DNA of 60,264 bases from an uncultured Clostridia bacterium (GCA_947591315.1 CANQDD010000016.1:1-60264), one strand, 5' to 3'; positions 1 through 8,832 are shown, numbered from the stretch's first letter. Translations and numbers: made by a program. Notes: generated from the letters alone by a model not told the origin.

Positions 1-749
1 TTTTCCGTTCTTTCGTCTCCGTTCGCGCCGGACGCTATGGCGTTTACTATAGCGCTGCCGACTATCACGCCGTCAAAGTAGCAGCACATGTCCTTTACCT
101 GTGCGCCGTTTGAAATGCCGAAGCCGACGCACGCGGGTATGTCGGAATATTTTTTTATTGTCCCCACAAATTCCTCGAAGTTTGTGCCGAACTCCGTTTT
201 CTCGCCCGTTACGCCGAGCGACGAAACGCAGTAGAGAAAGCCCTTTGAGTTCTGCGCTATGTCCTTCACTCTCTCGTGTGAGATCGGGGACACTAAACTT
301 ATCTGGTACACGCCGTACTTTTCCGTGTACTCGCTTATCTCGTCGCTTTCCTCGTACGGCAGGTCGGGTATTATAAGTCCGTCCACACCGACTGCGGCGC
401 AACGCTTGAAAAATTCCTCCGCGCCGTACTGCACTATCACGTTATAATACAGCAGGAACACGAGCGGTATCTCTACCCTATCGCGTATCTTTTCGACAAG
501 CTCAAACACCTTGAAAATGTCGCAGCCTCCGGCTATTGCGCGCTCGTCGGCCCGCTGTATCGTCGGTCCGTCCGCCGACGGATCGGAAAACGGCACGCCC
601 AGCTCCACAAGGTCAACGCCCTCCGACTGCATTGTGAATATCGCTTTTTCGCTCGTCTCAATGTCGGGGTCGCCGACCGTCAGAAACGTTATGAGCGCCT
701 TTTTGTTTTCCTCTTTCAGCCTGTTAAATCTCTCGTCTATTCTGTTCAT
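1..749 (-). CDS. trpA: Tryptophan synthase alpha subunit, 3' end cut by window
   Basis: Cleaves indole-3-glycerol phosphate to indole and glyceraldehyde 3-phosphate; indole is passed to TrpB, which makes tryptophan. The reading frame starts at ATG 749 (MNRIDERFNRLKEENKKALI) and stays open to the window edge, 249 codons, so only about 10-20 residues should be missing. Family motifs visible are FLTVGDPDIE, DLVELGVPFSDPSADGP, GVDGLIIPDLPYEE, and the phosphate-binding FGISNGAQV and FDGVIVGSAIV. The start lies inside the end of trpF (26 nt overlap), implying translational coupling. trpB, normally between trpF and trpA, is absent here. A copy of the GGGGACACTAAA motif lies at 286-298, coding LVSP. 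Confidence 0.96.
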   Translation of the reverse strand, partial: MNRIDERFNRLKEENKKALITFLTVGDPDIETSEKAIFTMQSEGVDLVELGVPFSDPSADGPTIQRADERAIAGGCDIFKVFELVEKIRDRVEIPLVFLLYYNVIVQYGAEEFFKRCAAVGVDGLIIPDLPYEESDEISEYTEKYGVYQISLVSPISHERVKDIAQNSKGFLYCVSSLGVTGEKTEFGTNFEEFVGTIKKYSDIPACVGFGISNGAQVKDMCCYFDGVIVGSAIVNAIASGANGDERTE

Positions 750-1995
750 TACACAACTTCCTTACTGTTTCCGTAAATTCTTTTATTTTTGTCTCATCTT
801 TAACGCCGTCCGTTTCAACGGCTGACGACACGTCCACGCACACGGGGTTAAATATACGTATCCCCTCCGCGACATTGTCCTTGTTCAGTCCGCCGGCGAG
901 TATCAGTGGCTTTTGAACTTTAGTGTCCCCAACCGCCGACCAGTCGAACGTCCGACCCGTTCCGCCGAGCTCCTTCGCGCTGTACTTGTCGAGAAGAATT
1001 TTGTCCGCGCCTTCGGTGTCGGGTATTTCGCCGCCGTCCTTTACTCGCACGGCTTTCCATATTTCGCATTTTGTGCCGAGCTTCTTAATATACTCCGCGT
1101 CCTCATCGCCGTGAAGCTGTATCACGTCAAGCCCCACCGTCTCCGCAATTTCGCGCACCGTTTCCGGTTTTTCGTTCACGAACACGCCCACGGTTTTAGT
1201 GTCCCCGCTGAGCTTTTCCGAAAAACGCTTCGCCGTTTCGGGGGACACATAACGTCTCGTCGGCGCAAATATAAAGCCTATGTAGTCGGGCTTGTATTTG
1301 TTTACGATTTCAACGTCCTCATCGCGGCGTATGCCGCATATTTTAATCTCCATAGCGAAGCCTCCGCACGGCGGCTTTTATGTCCCTCTCGCGCATGAAC
1401 GCCTCGCCGATAAGCGCCGCGTCGTAGCCGAGAGAGCGCAGATATTCAAAATCAGCGTGAGAGCGTATCGCACTTTCCGCGACGCGCGTTTTGCCTTCGG
1501 GGATATACGGCAGCAGCTTTTCACACGTCGTAATATCCTCCTCGAATGTCGCAAGGTTGCGGTTGTTTACGCCTATTATCTCGCCGTACTCGACCGCGCG
1601 CTTTACCTCCTCCGCATTGTGCGTTTCAACGAGCGCGTCAAGCTTAAGCTCCTTCGCGAGATTGGAAAAACGCCTGTACTCCGCGTCGGTGAGCGCCGCC
1701 ATTATGAGCAGCACCGCGTCCGCGCCGTAGAGCTTCGCCTCGTATATCTGGTATTCGTCAACAACAAAATCTTTTCTCAATACGGGGACACTAAAGTTGC
1801 TTTTTATGTCCCCGACGAATTTTATGTCCCCCTTGAAGTATTCGGGTTCGGTGAGTACCGACAGCGCCTGCACGCCGCACTCCGAGTATTCCTTTGCAAT
1901 CGCCATGTGGTCGAAGTCGGGGCGTATCAGTCCCTTTGACGGCGACGCCTTTTTTATTTCGGCTATTACCGAAACATCACTTGGGGACACTAAAC
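286..1995. repeat. Cluster of short GGGGACACTAAA repeats inside trp genes
   Basis: Exact copies of GGGGACACTAAA (or its complement TTTAGTGTCCCC) lie at 286-297, 919-930, 1195-1206, 1784-1795 and 1983-1994, with near copies at 1250-1262 (GGGGACACATAAC) and two TTTTATGTCCCC variants at 1802-1813 and 1820-1831. They occur in both orientations and in several reading frames of trpA, trpF and trpC without breaking them. I saw no others in the window except the palindrome at 51781-51835. Confidence 0.7.
724..1353 (-). CDS. trpF: Phosphoribosylanthranilate isomerase
   Basis: Third step of the tryptophan branch: Amadori rearrangement of phosphoribosylanthranilate to CdRP. 209 residues, the normal length of the monofunctional enzyme. 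The N-terminus MEIKICGIRR carries the conserved KICG with the catalytic cysteine; IGFIFAPTRRYV, VGVFVNE, DVIQLHGDE and the phosphate-binding PLILAGGLN follow in TIM-barrel order, ending with the conserved VDVSSAVET. The start overlaps the end of trpC by 11 nt and the end overlaps trpA by 26 nt, so this is a tightly coupled operon read leftwards. Two exact copies of the GGGGACACTAAA motif and one near copy sit in this gene. Confidence 0.97.
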   Translation of the reverse strand: MEIKICGIRRDEDVEIVNKYKPDYIGFIFAPTRRYVSPETAKRFSEKLSGDTKTVGVFVNEKPETVREIAETVGLDVIQLHGDEDAEYIKKLGTKCEIWKAVRVKDGGEIPDTEGADKILLDKYSAKELGGTGRTFDWSAVGDTKVQKPLILAGGLNKDNVAEGIRIFNPVCVDVSSAVETDGVKDETKIKEFTETVRKLCNEQNRREI

Positions 1996-2122
1996 CTGTC
2001 CTGAACATCGGCGCGGAAAGCTCCTTTTCGCCGAGCCTTTTTATAAGCTCCGCAGGCGGCAGACCTTCCTTCGCCTTTTCGACTCTCACCCTTGTTGAGG
2101 CGAGTATCTTATCCAAAATCAT
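1343..2122 (-). CDS. trpC: Indole-3-glycerol phosphate synthase
   Basis: Closes CdRP to indole-3-glycerol phosphate, the substrate of TrpA. 259 residues, standard length. Diagnostic motifs: SVIAEIKKASPSKGLI near residue 50-65 (catalytic Glu/Lys), SVLTEPEYFKGD, PVLRKDFVVDEYQI (catalytic Lys), ALVETHNAEEV, IGVNNRNLATFEED and VAESAIRS. Lies 12 nt downstream of trpD and overlaps trpF. It carries two GGGGACACTAAA copies (1784-1796, 1983-1995) and two GGGGACATAAAA variants, read in different frames as FSVP, LVSP and GDIK. Confidence 0.97.
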   Translation of the reverse strand: MILDKILASTRVRVEKAKEGLPPAELIKRLGEKELSAPMFRTGLVSPSDVSVIAEIKKASPSKGLIRPDFDHMAIAKEYSECGVQALSVLTEPEYFKGDIKFVGDIKSNFSVPVLRKDFVVDEYQIYEAKLYGADAVLLIMAALTDAEYRRFSNLAKELKLDALVETHNAEEVKRAVEYGEIIGVNNRNLATFEEDITTCEKLLPYIPEGKTRVAESAIRSHADFEYLRSLGYDAALIGEAFMRERDIKAAVRRLRYGD

Positions 2123-2134
2123 ACCGTCACCCTA

Positions 2135-3145
2135 TCAGAATTTATTTGTGAACGCGACAAGTTCTTCTACCTTTTCCATGACCTTGCCGCCGTCGATAAC
2201 GCTTTTCGCGGTTTCGACCGCTTCGGCGTACGTTTTCGCCTTGCCGCCGATATAAATTCCCGCCGCGCTGTTGAGCACAACGATGTCGCGCTTCGCGCCC
2301 TTTTCACCGGCGAATACAGCCTTCGCGATTTCCGCGTTGTCCTCGCCCGTGCCGCCTTTTATGTCGTCCGGCGACGCGTACTCCATACCATAGTCGTGCG
2401 GATCTATCTCGAATGCCGTTATTTTGCCGTCACGTATCTCGTTGACGTACGTCTTGCCCGTAACGGTTATCTCGTCCATGCCGTCGCAGCCGCACACAAC
2501 AAGCGCGTTCTTAACGCCCATTTCCTTCATAACCATTGCGAACACGGGCACCATCTCGCGGCTGAACACGCCTATTACCTGTCTTGTAGCGCCCGATGGG
2601 TTCGAGAGCGGTCCGAGCATGTTGAAGATCGTGCGTATGCCGAGCTCCTTGCGTATCGGCGCGACGTTCTTCATCGCCTTGTGGAACTTCTGCGCGTTCA
2701 TAAAGCCCATACCGGTCGTTTTAACACATTCCTCGACCTGCTCCGGCTCAAGCATGATGTTTACGCCGAGCGCTTCAAGCAAATCCGCGCTGCCGCTCTT
2801 TGACGACGCGGCGCGGTTGCCGTGCTTCGCGAGCGTAACGCCCGCCGCCGCGCATACGAACATTGACGTTGTTGACACGTTAAACGTGTTCGTGCCGTCG
2901 CCGCCCGTGCCGACAAAATCTATATATTCATCAGTGTCGAGGTGGATCGAGCCGCCCTTCGATTTCATCATCTCACAGCAGCCGACGATTTCCTCGACCG
3001 TCTCGCCCTTCATGCGCAGAGCCGTCAGAAACGCCGCCACCAAAACCTGCGGCGCGCTGCCTTCGAGCATAATGTCCATCGCTCTTGCGGCTTCCTCACG
3101 CGTCAAATCCTTTCCGTCAACAACCTTTTGAAGTAATGCTTTCAT
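2135..3145 (-). CDS. trpD: Anthranilate phosphoribosyltransferase
   Basis: Transfers phosphoribosyl from PRPP to anthranilate. 336 residues. Visible family signatures: DFVGTGGDGTNTFNVST (PRPP loop, around residues 78-94), KHGNRAASSKSGSADLLEALG, and RTIFNMLGPLSNP. The ribosome site AGAGGAGG precedes ATG 3145. It is the first gene of the visible trp transcript: a promoter lies about 55 nt upstream and an rpiB terminator beyond that, so trpE and trpG must be encoded elsewhere. The 5' leader is only about 50 nt, too short for a T-box or a classical attenuator. Confidence 0.97.
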   Translation of the reverse strand: MKALLQKVVDGKDLTREEAARAMDIMLEGSAPQVLVAAFLTALRMKGETVEEIVGCCEMMKSKGGSIHLDTDEYIDFVGTGGDGTNTFNVSTTSMFVCAAAGVTLAKHGNRAASSKSGSADLLEALGVNIMLEPEQVEECVKTTGMGFMNAQKFHKAMKNVAPIRKELGIRTIFNMLGPLSNPSGATRQVIGVFSREMVPVFAMVMKEMGVKNALVVCGCDGMDEITVTGKTYVNEIRDGKITAFEIDPHDYGMEYASPDDIKGGTGEDNAEIAKAVFAGEKGAKRDIVVLNSAAGIYIGGKAKTYAEAVETAKSVIDGGKVMEKVEELVAFTNKF

Positions 3146-3200
3146 AACCTTTTCCTCCTCTGATCTATTCTTGTCTCATCTAAAGCCCATTATCGTTTTT

Positions 3201-3229
3201 ATTTTATCATATTTCAGTCAAAAAAGCAA
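3201..3229 (-). promoter_or_regulatory. Promoter of trpD operon
   Basis: On the minus strand TTGCTT (3229-3224), a 17-nt spacer and TAAAAT (3206-3201). Transcription would start about 50 nt before the trpD ATG. Prediction from sequence only. Confidence 0.55.
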
Positions 3230-3238
3230 TAGCGGCGG

Positions 3239-3271
3239 CAAAAAAATAACGGCGCGGTTTGTGCCGCGCCG
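3239..3271 (-). terminator. Intrinsic terminator of the RpiB-family gene
   Basis: On the minus strand CGGCGCGG, a six-base loop and CCGCGCCG are followed by TTATTTTTTT. Lies 17 nt after the stop of the upstream gene. Confidence 0.85.
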
Positions 3272-3287
3272 CCCGTTGTGTTTTTGT

Positions 3288-3926
3288 TTAGCCTACAAGC
3301 TTTTCAACGTAAGCCTTGATCTCGGGGCATTTCGCGTTCGCGAAGAACAGCTCCTTGAAGTGTTCGCCGGCTACCGCGCCCTTTACAAGATCCTGATCGA
3401 GCTGCGGGAGAATGTCCAGAAGCTCTCTGTGCGTAACCTTCTTAACCTCGTTAAGGATTTTAGCGTTTCTCTGCTCGGGAACGGCTCTCTCCTTCGGGTA
3501 GCCGCCGCCCCACTCCTCAACAAACAGCTTCTCGAACACGTACTGGAGGTTGAGCTCTGCGCCCCAGCCCCAGCCCTTCGCGAACGGAAGAGCGATGCAG
3601 TTGCCGTTGTTTACCTGTGTGAACTGATAAGCGTCCGTAGGATCTACAACGTGTCCGCAAAGCACGCCGGGGAACGCGTTGCACGCAAGCATAGCGCCCT
3701 CGCCCGTGCCGCAGCCGGTAATCACGAGATCGGCAGCGCCGCTGTTCAAAAGGATAGCGGCGAGTATGCCGTTCTGCACGTAAGTGAGCTGCGCCGCGTC
3801 GTCAGCCGAGTACATGCCATAGTTATGTACCTCGTGACCCAACGGCTCAACGACCTTTTTGAGCGTCTCGCAGATAACGCTGTTCTTTGCAGCCTGACTG
3901 TTTTCGTTGATTAAAGCAATTTTCAT
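3288..3926 (-). CDS. RpiB/LacA/LacB-family sugar-phosphate isomerase
   Basis: Begins MKIALINENSQAAKN and shows the family core LVITGCGTGEGAMLACNAF (the cysteine plus GTGxG phosphate loop of ribose-5-phosphate isomerase B relatives). At 212 residues it is about 60 longer than a classical RpiB (about 150), with a C-terminal extension containing ELNLQYVFEKLFVEEWGGGYP. The substrate cannot be read from sequence: the longer subfamily is annotated only as RpiB/LacA/LacB-like and may act on a different phosphosugar. It is a single-gene unit with its own strong promoter and terminator. Confidence 0.85.
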   Translation of the reverse strand: MKIALINENSQAAKNSVICETLKKVVEPLGHEVHNYGMYSADDAAQLTYVQNGILAAILLNSGAADLVITGCGTGEGAMLACNAFPGVLCGHVVDPTDAYQFTQVNNGNCIALPFAKGWGWGAELNLQYVFEKLFVEEWGGGYPKERAVPEQRNAKILNEVKKVTHRELLDILPQLDQDLVKGAVAGEHFKELFFANAKCPEIKAYVEKLVG

Positions 3927-3965
3927 TTGATATATACCTTCTTTCTTAAAATTGTTTGTGTGATT

Positions 3966-3994
3966 ATTATAGCAAAATTTTTGCCGTTTTGCAA
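3966..3994 (-). promoter_or_regulatory. Promoter of the RpiB-family gene
   Basis: On the minus strand TTGCAA (3994-3989), 17-nt spacer, TATAAT (3971-3966), about 40 nt before the start codon. Confidence 0.75.
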
Positions 3995-4007
3995 TATGTA
4001 TTTCGGT

Positions 4008-4844
4008 TTAAAATCCGAATATTGCCTTCGCCGAGAAAAACGCGATAACGATTATACCGAGCACGATACGGTACCAGCCGAACGCCTTGAAGTCGTGGCT
4101 CCTGACGTAATTCATCAGGAATTTTATCGCTATCATCGACACAACGTACGCGACGACCATGCCGGTAATGAGAATTATCCACTCGTTACCCGTCATCATA
4201 AGTCCGTTTTTCGCGATTTTGAGTATACTCACGCCGAACATAACGGGTATCGCGAGAAAGAACGAAAATTCCGCAGCCATTTCACGCGAGCAGCCGATAA
4301 GTATCGCGCCGAGGATAGTCGCTCCGCTGCGGCTCGTGCCGGGAATTATCGAGAGCACCTGAAACAGACCTATCATGAGCGCCGTTTTGTACGTCATTTC
4401 GCTCATGCCGTTTATTTTTGTCTTTCTGCGCGTGTTCTCGACCGCGATAAACGCTATGCCGTAGATTATGAGCATCGCCGCTACCACGTACCAGTTCTCG
4501 ATAGCTTCCATGTAATCGTCGAGCAGAAGTCCTATCACCGCAGCCGGCAGACAGGCAATAATCACCTTGAACCACATCTGCCACGTTTCCTGCTTCTCAC
4601 GCTTCGTCTTTGACGGCGAAAACGGGTTGAGCTTTCGGAAATAGAGCGTCACCACGGCAAGTATCGCGCCGAGCTGTATCACGTAAAGGTACAGGTCGGA
4701 ATTTGTGAACCTCGCGGTGTCGCCGATAAGAGCGTTCACGAGTATCATGTGGCCTGTCGAGCTTATCGGCAGCCACTCCGTTATGCCCTCCACAAGTCCG
4801 AGAACTATTGTTGTCATCATTTCCAGAATGAAAATATCGATCAC
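4008..4844 (-). CDS. uppP: Undecaprenyl-diphosphatase UppP/BacA
   Basis: Integral membrane enzyme that dephosphorylates undecaprenyl pyrophosphate, recycling the lipid carrier of cell-wall synthesis; overproduction gives bacitracin resistance in known bacteria. 278 residues, multiple hydrophobic helices. The two catalytic signatures are present: [17 protein letters not shown] near the N-terminus and [14 protein letters not shown] around residue 170. GTG 4844 overlaps the stop of the preceding gene (GTGA) and lies next to AAGGGG; an internal ATG about 8 codons later (MTTIVLG) is an alternative start. It is the last gene of the ung-coaE run. Confidence 0.95.
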   Translation of the reverse strand: MIDIFILEMMTTIVLGLVEGITEWLPISSTGHMILVNALIGDTARFTNSDLYLYVIQLGAILAVVTLYFRKLNPFSPSKTKREKQETWQMWFKVIIACLPAAVIGLLLDDYMEAIENWYVVAAMLIIYGIAFIAVENTRRKTKINGMSEMTYKTALMIGLFQVLSIIPGTSRSGATILGAILIGCSREMAAEFSFFLAIPVMFGVSILKIAKNGLMMTGNEWIILITGMVVAYVVSMIAIKFLMNYVRSHDFKAFGWYRIVLGIIVIAFFSAKAIFGF

Positions 4845-5470
4845 CCCTTATTCATAAGCGCTTCGGCGCAGCCTATTATGAGCTTCGCCGAGCCGTCTAT
4901 ACCGAATTTTTCCGCGTTCACGCACATATCGTAATTCGACATTACGCCCCAGTTTTTGCTCGTGTAATAGTCGTAGTACGTGCGGCGCTGCTTGTCGGTC
5001 TTAAGAACCTTGTCGCGCGCTTTTGCCTGCGTAAGACCGAGCGCCTCCATTACGCGCTTCGCTCTGTAATCGACGCTGCCGTGAATAAACACGTTCAGAA
5101 TGTCGACGTCCTCGTCCTCAAGCACGAAGTCGGCGCAGCGTCCTATTATTACGCATGAGCCCTGCTTCGCGACCTCCTTGATCGTCTCCGACTGCGCGAT
5201 AAAGAGCTTGTCGTTTATCGGCATCTCGTAGTAGATAGGCGCGTTGATTCCGCGCAGAGAGTAGTTTCCGCTCGCGAGCGAATAGAGGAAGCTGCTCGTG
5301 GCGCGCTCGTCAACCTCCTTTAACGCTTCCTTGCTGAGGTTGTTTTTCTGCGCCGCGATCTCGACAAGCTCCTTGTCGTAGAACGGTATACCGAAATGCT
5401 CCGCGACCTTCTCTCCCACGTCGCGTCCTCCGCTGCCGAACTGTCTGCCTATTGTAATTACAAACGACAT
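4841..5470 (-). CDS. Cytidylate kinase-like family protein
   Basis: 209 residues. The N-terminus [20 protein letters not shown] is a Walker-A-like P-loop (GRQFGSGGR) of the cytidylate-kinase-like family (PF13189), followed by the lid-type [34 protein letters not shown]. These proteins are widespread in Clostridia and distinct from the essential Cmk; the substrate is unknown. Co-directional with a lytic transglycosylase upstream (19 nt) and overlapping uppP downstream, so probably co-transcribed with cell-wall functions. Confidence 0.88.
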   Translation of the reverse strand: MSFVITIGRQFGSGGRDVGEKVAEHFGIPFYDKELVEIAAQKNNLSKEALKEVDERATSSFLYSLASGNYSLRGINAPIYYEMPINDKLFIAQSETIKEVAKQGSCVIIGRCADFVLEDEDVDILNVFIHGSVDYRAKRVMEALGLTQAKARDKVLKTDKQRRTYYDYYTSKNWGVMSNYDMCVNAEKFGIDGSAKLIIGCAEALMNKG

Positions 5471-5489
5471 GATTGTTTTCTCCTTTCAT

Positions 5490-6086
5490 TTATTTGTTGT
5501 TTATTTTTCCGCGTTCATCGTCAAGGTCGGTGAAATCCGTCCCCTTGTAGTATTCCCAGCTCTCATTCACCTTCTTGACATAGCTCCTCGTTTCGGGGAA
5601 CGGTATGTATTTGAGCGTCACTCCGTCGTCGCTGTATTCCTTATCCTCAAGCCAGCCGTTTACGTTGCCCATGCCGGCGTTGTACGCGGCAAGCGCGGTG
5701 TCGGTGTTTTTGTAAAGGTCTATCAGATGCCTTAAATAGTAGCAGCCGAAATTTATGCTCGTTTCGGGATCGGCAATGTCGTAGTCGTACGTCACGTGCA
5801 TATCCTGCGCCACCCACGCCGCGGTGTCCTCGGTAAGCTGCATAAGTCCGTACGCCACGTGCGACTGCGCCTCCGGTATAAAGTTGCTCTCGACGTGTAT
5901 CACAGCCATGACAAGAAACGGGTCAAGGTCATTCTCACCCGCGTAATGCGTTATAAGCTCGCCGTAAGCGATCGGATATTTTGTTCTCTGCGCGATGTCA
6001 ACGCCTTCGCGGGTGCCGACCACGATTCCGGCAATCGCAAGCGCAATCGCCGCAGCCGCAAGAAACGCCTTGAAAAGCTTACTCAA
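5490..6086 (-). CDS. Membrane-anchored lytic transglycosylase (SLT domain)
   Basis: 198 residues. A single N-terminal hydrophobic segment (about residues 8-24) should anchor it with the catalytic domain outside. The Slt70-like lysozyme fold is recognised by VIHVESNFIPEAQSHVAYGLMQLTE (catalytic Glu in HVESNF, then GLMQ), FGCYYLRHLIDLY and ALAAYNAGMGNVNGWL. Members cleave the MurNAc-GlcNAc bond of peptidoglycan to give 1,6-anhydro products. It begins 4 nt after the end of coaE. Confidence 0.93.
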   Translation of the reverse strand: MSKLFKAFLAAAAIALAIAGIVVGTREGVDIAQRTKYPIAYGELITHYAGENDLDPFLVMAVIHVESNFIPEAQSHVAYGLMQLTEDTAAWVAQDMHVTYDYDIADPETSINFGCYYLRHLIDLYKNTDTALAAYNAGMGNVNGWLEDKEYSDDGVTLKYIPFPETRSYVKKVNESWEYYKGTDFTDLDDERGKINNK

Positions 6087-6090
6087 TACA

Positions 6091-6675
6091 TCATACTCCT
6101 TTTAATTTATCGTACAGCTCCCTGACGCTTTTTTCGAGAGCGTTCAGGTCCGTGCTGTTGTCAACAATATAATCGCCGTGCTTTATATAAAATTCATCGT
6201 CCGGCTGCGCGTCTATCCTTTTTTCCGCTTCAACGCGCGTAATGCCGTCGCGCGCCGTTATTCTGTCTATGCGTATATCGCGCCGCGCCGTCACGCAGAC
6301 GATTTTCCCGCAAAGCTCCTCCACGGGACTTCCTACAATCACCGCGCCGTCAATGCCGATAAGCTCCGCGCCCGACTTTTCTATTCGGCGCAGCGTTTCG
6401 GATTTTATATATTTATGCGTGATACGGCTGAGTAATGCGGTTTTTTCCTTATCCGCGAACGCTATTGACGCGAGATAATGTCTGTTAAGCCCGCCCGTCG
6501 GAAGGAGTATCTCTTTCCCGAACGCGTCCGTAAGCTCTTTAAGACAGTCGCTCCCTTTGCCCGTTACAGCGCGCGATATTTTATCCGTGTCTATTATCTC
6601 CGCGCCGAGACGCGCGAGAAGATTTGACACCGTGGTTTTACCGCTGCCGCTGCCGCCTGTTATACCGAATATCAT
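6091..6675 (-). CDS. coaE: Dephospho-CoA kinase
   Basis: Final step of coenzyme A synthesis. MIFGITGGSGSGKTTVSNLL is the P-loop N-terminus; IDTDKISRAVT and the CoA-domain FADKEKTALLSRITHKYI follow, and YIVDNSTDLNALEKSVREL closes the protein. I place the start at ATG 6675, where GAGGTG sits five bases upstream; a frame extension of seven codons upstream (MKIYEVR) would overlap ung and has no better ribosome site. Length 194 residues from this start, normal for the family. Confidence 0.93.
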   Translation of the reverse strand: MIFGITGGSGSGKTTVSNLLARLGAEIIDTDKISRAVTGKGSDCLKELTDAFGKEILLPTGGLNRHYLASIAFADKEKTALLSRITHKYIKSETLRRIEKSGAELIGIDGAVIVGSPVEELCGKIVCVTARRDIRIDRITARDGITRVEAEKRIDAQPDDEFYIKHGDYIVDNSTDLNALEKSVRELYDKLKGV

Positions 6676-6682
6676 ACGCACC

Positions 6683-7357
6683 TCATATATTTTCAATCTG
6701 CCAGTCGATAGGCTCCTTGCCCATCTGCGTCAGCATACGGTTTGCCGTTTTGAAGTGTCCGCAACCGAAAAAGCCTCTGCTTGCCGACAGCGGGCTCGGG
6801 TGAGCAGCCGTCAGTATTCTGTGGCGCGGCTCTGTTATCACCTTTATCTTCTCCTTCGCGTTCGCACCCCACAGCATGAATATTACGGGATCCCCGCGCT
6901 CGTTCAAAAGCTCGACCACTCTGTCGGTGAATATCTCCCAACCCTTGCCGCGGTGGGAGTTCGCCAGTCCGTCACGCACCGTCAGCGACGAGTTTAAGAG
7001 CAGCACGCCCTGTCTCGCCCACTTTTCGAGATAGCCGTTGTTCGGAATGTAAAGTCCAAGCTCGTCGTGCAGCTCCTTGTATATATTCACGAGCGACGGC
7101 GGTATTTTTACGCCCTTCTGCACCGAGAACGCAAGACCGTGTGCCTGACCGGGTTCGTGGTAGGGATCCTGTCCGAGTATGACGACCTTTGTGCCGCTGT
7201 ATGACGTCCACTTGAGCGCGTTGAATATATCGTACATATCGGGGTGGACGGTGTGCGACTTGTACTCGCTTGCCAGAAACGCGCGCAGACGGCGGTAATA
7301 ATCCTTCTCAAACTCATCAGAAAGAACCTCGTCCCAGTCGTTTCCAATCTTTACCAT
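6683..7357 (-). CDS. ung: Uracil-DNA glycosylase, family 1
   Basis: Removes uracil from DNA by base excision. Start set at ATG 7357 ([12 protein letters not shown]), preceded by GGAGGTGGGG; a longer frame upstream crosses the promoter. Family 1 signatures: [20 protein letters not shown] (water-activating loop with catalytic Asp), [20 protein letters not shown] and [16 protein letters not shown] (minor-groove His loop). 224 residues, normal length. First gene of the ung-coaE-transglycosylase-kinase-like-uppP run. Confidence 0.96.
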   Translation of the reverse strand: MVKIGNDWDEVLSDEFEKDYYRRLRAFLASEYKSHTVHPDMYDIFNALKWTSYSGTKVVILGQDPYHEPGQAHGLAFSVQKGVKIPPSLVNIYKELHDELGLYIPNNGYLEKWARQGVLLLNSSLTVRDGLANSHRGKGWEIFTDRVVELLNERGDPVIFMLWGANAKEKIKVITEPRHRILTAAHPSPLSASRGFFGCGHFKTANRMLTQMGKEPIDWQIENI

Positions 7358-7406
7358 ATCCCCACCTCCGATACCTTTGTCCGTGCCAAATCGATCCATA
7401 TATTTA

Positions 7407-7435
7407 ATTATAACACAAGCTTTGCCAAATTGCAA
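7407..7435 (-). promoter_or_regulatory. Promoter of ung operon
   Basis: Minus strand TTGCAA (7435-7430), 17-nt spacer, TATAAT (7412-7407); about 45 nt before the ung ATG. Confidence 0.75.
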
Positions 7436-7462
7436 CCTTTGTTTCGGCGCCGCTCCGACACA

Positions 7463-7498
7463 CAAAGAAAAAGAACCGCTGCCCGAAAGCAGCGATTC
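7463..7498 (-). terminator. Terminator of the msmK-like gene
   Basis: Minus strand GAATCGCTGC, loop TTTCGG, GCAGCGGTTC, then TTTTTCTTT, 14 nt after the stop codon. Confidence 0.88.
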
Positions 7499-7512
7499 TC
7501 TTGTTTTTTGAA

Positions 7513-8622
7513 TTAGTTTACAATTACAAGCTCTGTCTCCTTGTCGAAGATGTGGAGCTTATTTGTCTCAAACGCAATCTTGATCGTGTCGCCGAGCTTA
7601 GCCGTCGAGCGCTGGTTAACCTTTGCCGTGAAGGGCTGACCCGCAATCTGGAGATACAGGAACGTCTCGCTTCCGAGCATTTCCGTAACTTCAACGTAAG
7701 CCGTAGCAACAGCCTCGGGCTTGTTCGCGATGAACATTTCGTCATCGTGGAGATCCTCCGGTCTGATACCGAGAATAACCGTCTTGCCGAAATAGTTCTG
7801 GAGTTCGGGCGTAACCTTGCCGTCGGGGATTTTGATCTTGTTATCACCGAACGAAGCGTATACGCCGTCAGCCTCTTTTGTAATCACAGCGTCGATGAAG
7901 TTCATCTGCGGTGAACCGATAAATCCGGCAACGAACGCGTTGCAGGGGTTGTTGTAAAGGTTAAGCGGCGTGTCAACCTGCTGAACGATACCGTCCTTCA
8001 TAACAACGATTCTCGAACCCATCGTCATAGCTTCCGTCTGGTCATGCGTAACGTAAATGAACGTTGTCTGGAGCTTGTTGTGAAGTCTCTTTATCTCCGT
8101 TCTCATCTGTACACGAAGCTTAGCGTCGAGGTTTGACAGAGGTTCGTCCATGAGGAATACCTTCGGGCTGCGGACGATCGCACGTCCCATCGCAACTCTC
8201 TGTCTCTGACCGCCCGAAAGAGCCTTCGGCTTTCTGTCAAGGAGATGCTCGATGTCAAGGATCTTAGCCGCCTCGGTAACACGCTTCTTGATCTCATCCT
8301 TCGGAGTCTTGCGAAGCTTAAGAGCAAACGCCATGTTATCGTAAATCGTCATGTGCGGATACAGAGCATAGTTCTGGAATACCATCGCTATATCTCTGTC
8401 CTTCGGAGCAACGTCATTTACAAGTCTGCCGTCTATGTAAAGCTCACCGTCCGAGATCTCCTCAAGTCCCGCGATCATACGGAGCGTGGTTGACTTACCG
8501 CATCCCGAAGGACCTACGAGGATAACAAACTCCTTATCCTCGATATCGAGGTTACAGTCGGTTACAGCCTGGAAACCACCCGGATATCTCTTGTAAATGT
8601 GTTTGAGTTGTAAATCTGCCAT
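7513..8622 (-). CDS. Sugar ABC transporter ATPase, MsmK/UgpC type
   Basis: 369 residues with an N-terminal ABC ATPase and a C-terminal TOBE/OB regulatory region, as in MalK, MsmK and UgpC. Walker [19 protein letters not shown] near residue 37, Q-loop [13 protein letters not shown], signature [16 protein letters not shown], Walker [14 protein letters not shown]-loop VTHDQTEA; the C-terminal half has [12 protein letters not shown]. No permease or binding-protein gene is adjacent, as is common in Firmicutes, where one such ATPase powers several CUT1 sugar importers. The neighbouring galactanase suggests galacto-oligosaccharide uptake, but that is inference. Confidence 0.93.
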   Translation of the reverse strand: MADLQLKHIYKRYPGGFQAVTDCNLDIEDKEFVILVGPSGCGKSTTLRMIAGLEEISDGELYIDGRLVNDVAPKDRDIAMVFQNYALYPHMTIYDNMAFALKLRKTPKDEIKKRVTEAAKILDIEHLLDRKPKALSGGQRQRVAMGRAIVRSPKVFLMDEPLSNLDAKLRVQMRTEIKRLHNKLQTTFIYVTHDQTEAMTMGSRIVVMKDGIVQQVDTPLNLYNNPCNAFVAGFIGSPQMNFIDAVITKEADGVYASFGDNKIKIPDGKVTPELQNYFGKTVILGIRPEDLHDDEMFIANKPEAVATAYVEVTEMLGSETFLYLQIAGQPFTAKVNQRSTAKLGDTIKIAFETNKLHIFDKETELVIVN

Positions 8623-8779
8623 TTCAAAATTCTCCTCTCGTCTTTTAAGATTTCGTTCGGAATTCCATGCGAAATTCCCTCTTTTAATAAGCGCGTATTA
8701 TGATGTACGCTTTTCGTTGTATATATAATAACATATTTTTTCGGAAAATGTTAGTCGTAGAATACACAAAATTTTTTTT

Positions 8780-8806
8780 ATTCTTTAGTAAAAATAACTA
8801 AAGAAT
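8780..8806. promoter_or_regulatory. Perfect AT-rich inverted repeat upstream of msmK-like gene
   Basis: ATTCTTTAGT and its exact complement are separated by seven bases, about 160 nt upstream of the msmK-like start and 27 nt after the galactanase stop. On the minus strand it is followed by A-rich rather than T-rich sequence, so it is not a good terminator for the galactanase; it could be an operator or a weak terminator. The rest of 8623-8832 is AT-rich with no gene. Confidence 0.4.
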
Positions 8807-8832
8807 AGTCTCTTTTCGTATATTTTGTATAT

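Noticed and set aside
3146-3287. T-box or attenuator upstream of trpD
   Set aside because: The predicted leader is about 50 nt; no specifier loop, antiterminator or Trp codons.
8780-8806. Inverted repeat as galactanase terminator
   Set aside because: Followed on that strand by A-rich, not T-rich, sequence; kept only as a possible operator.
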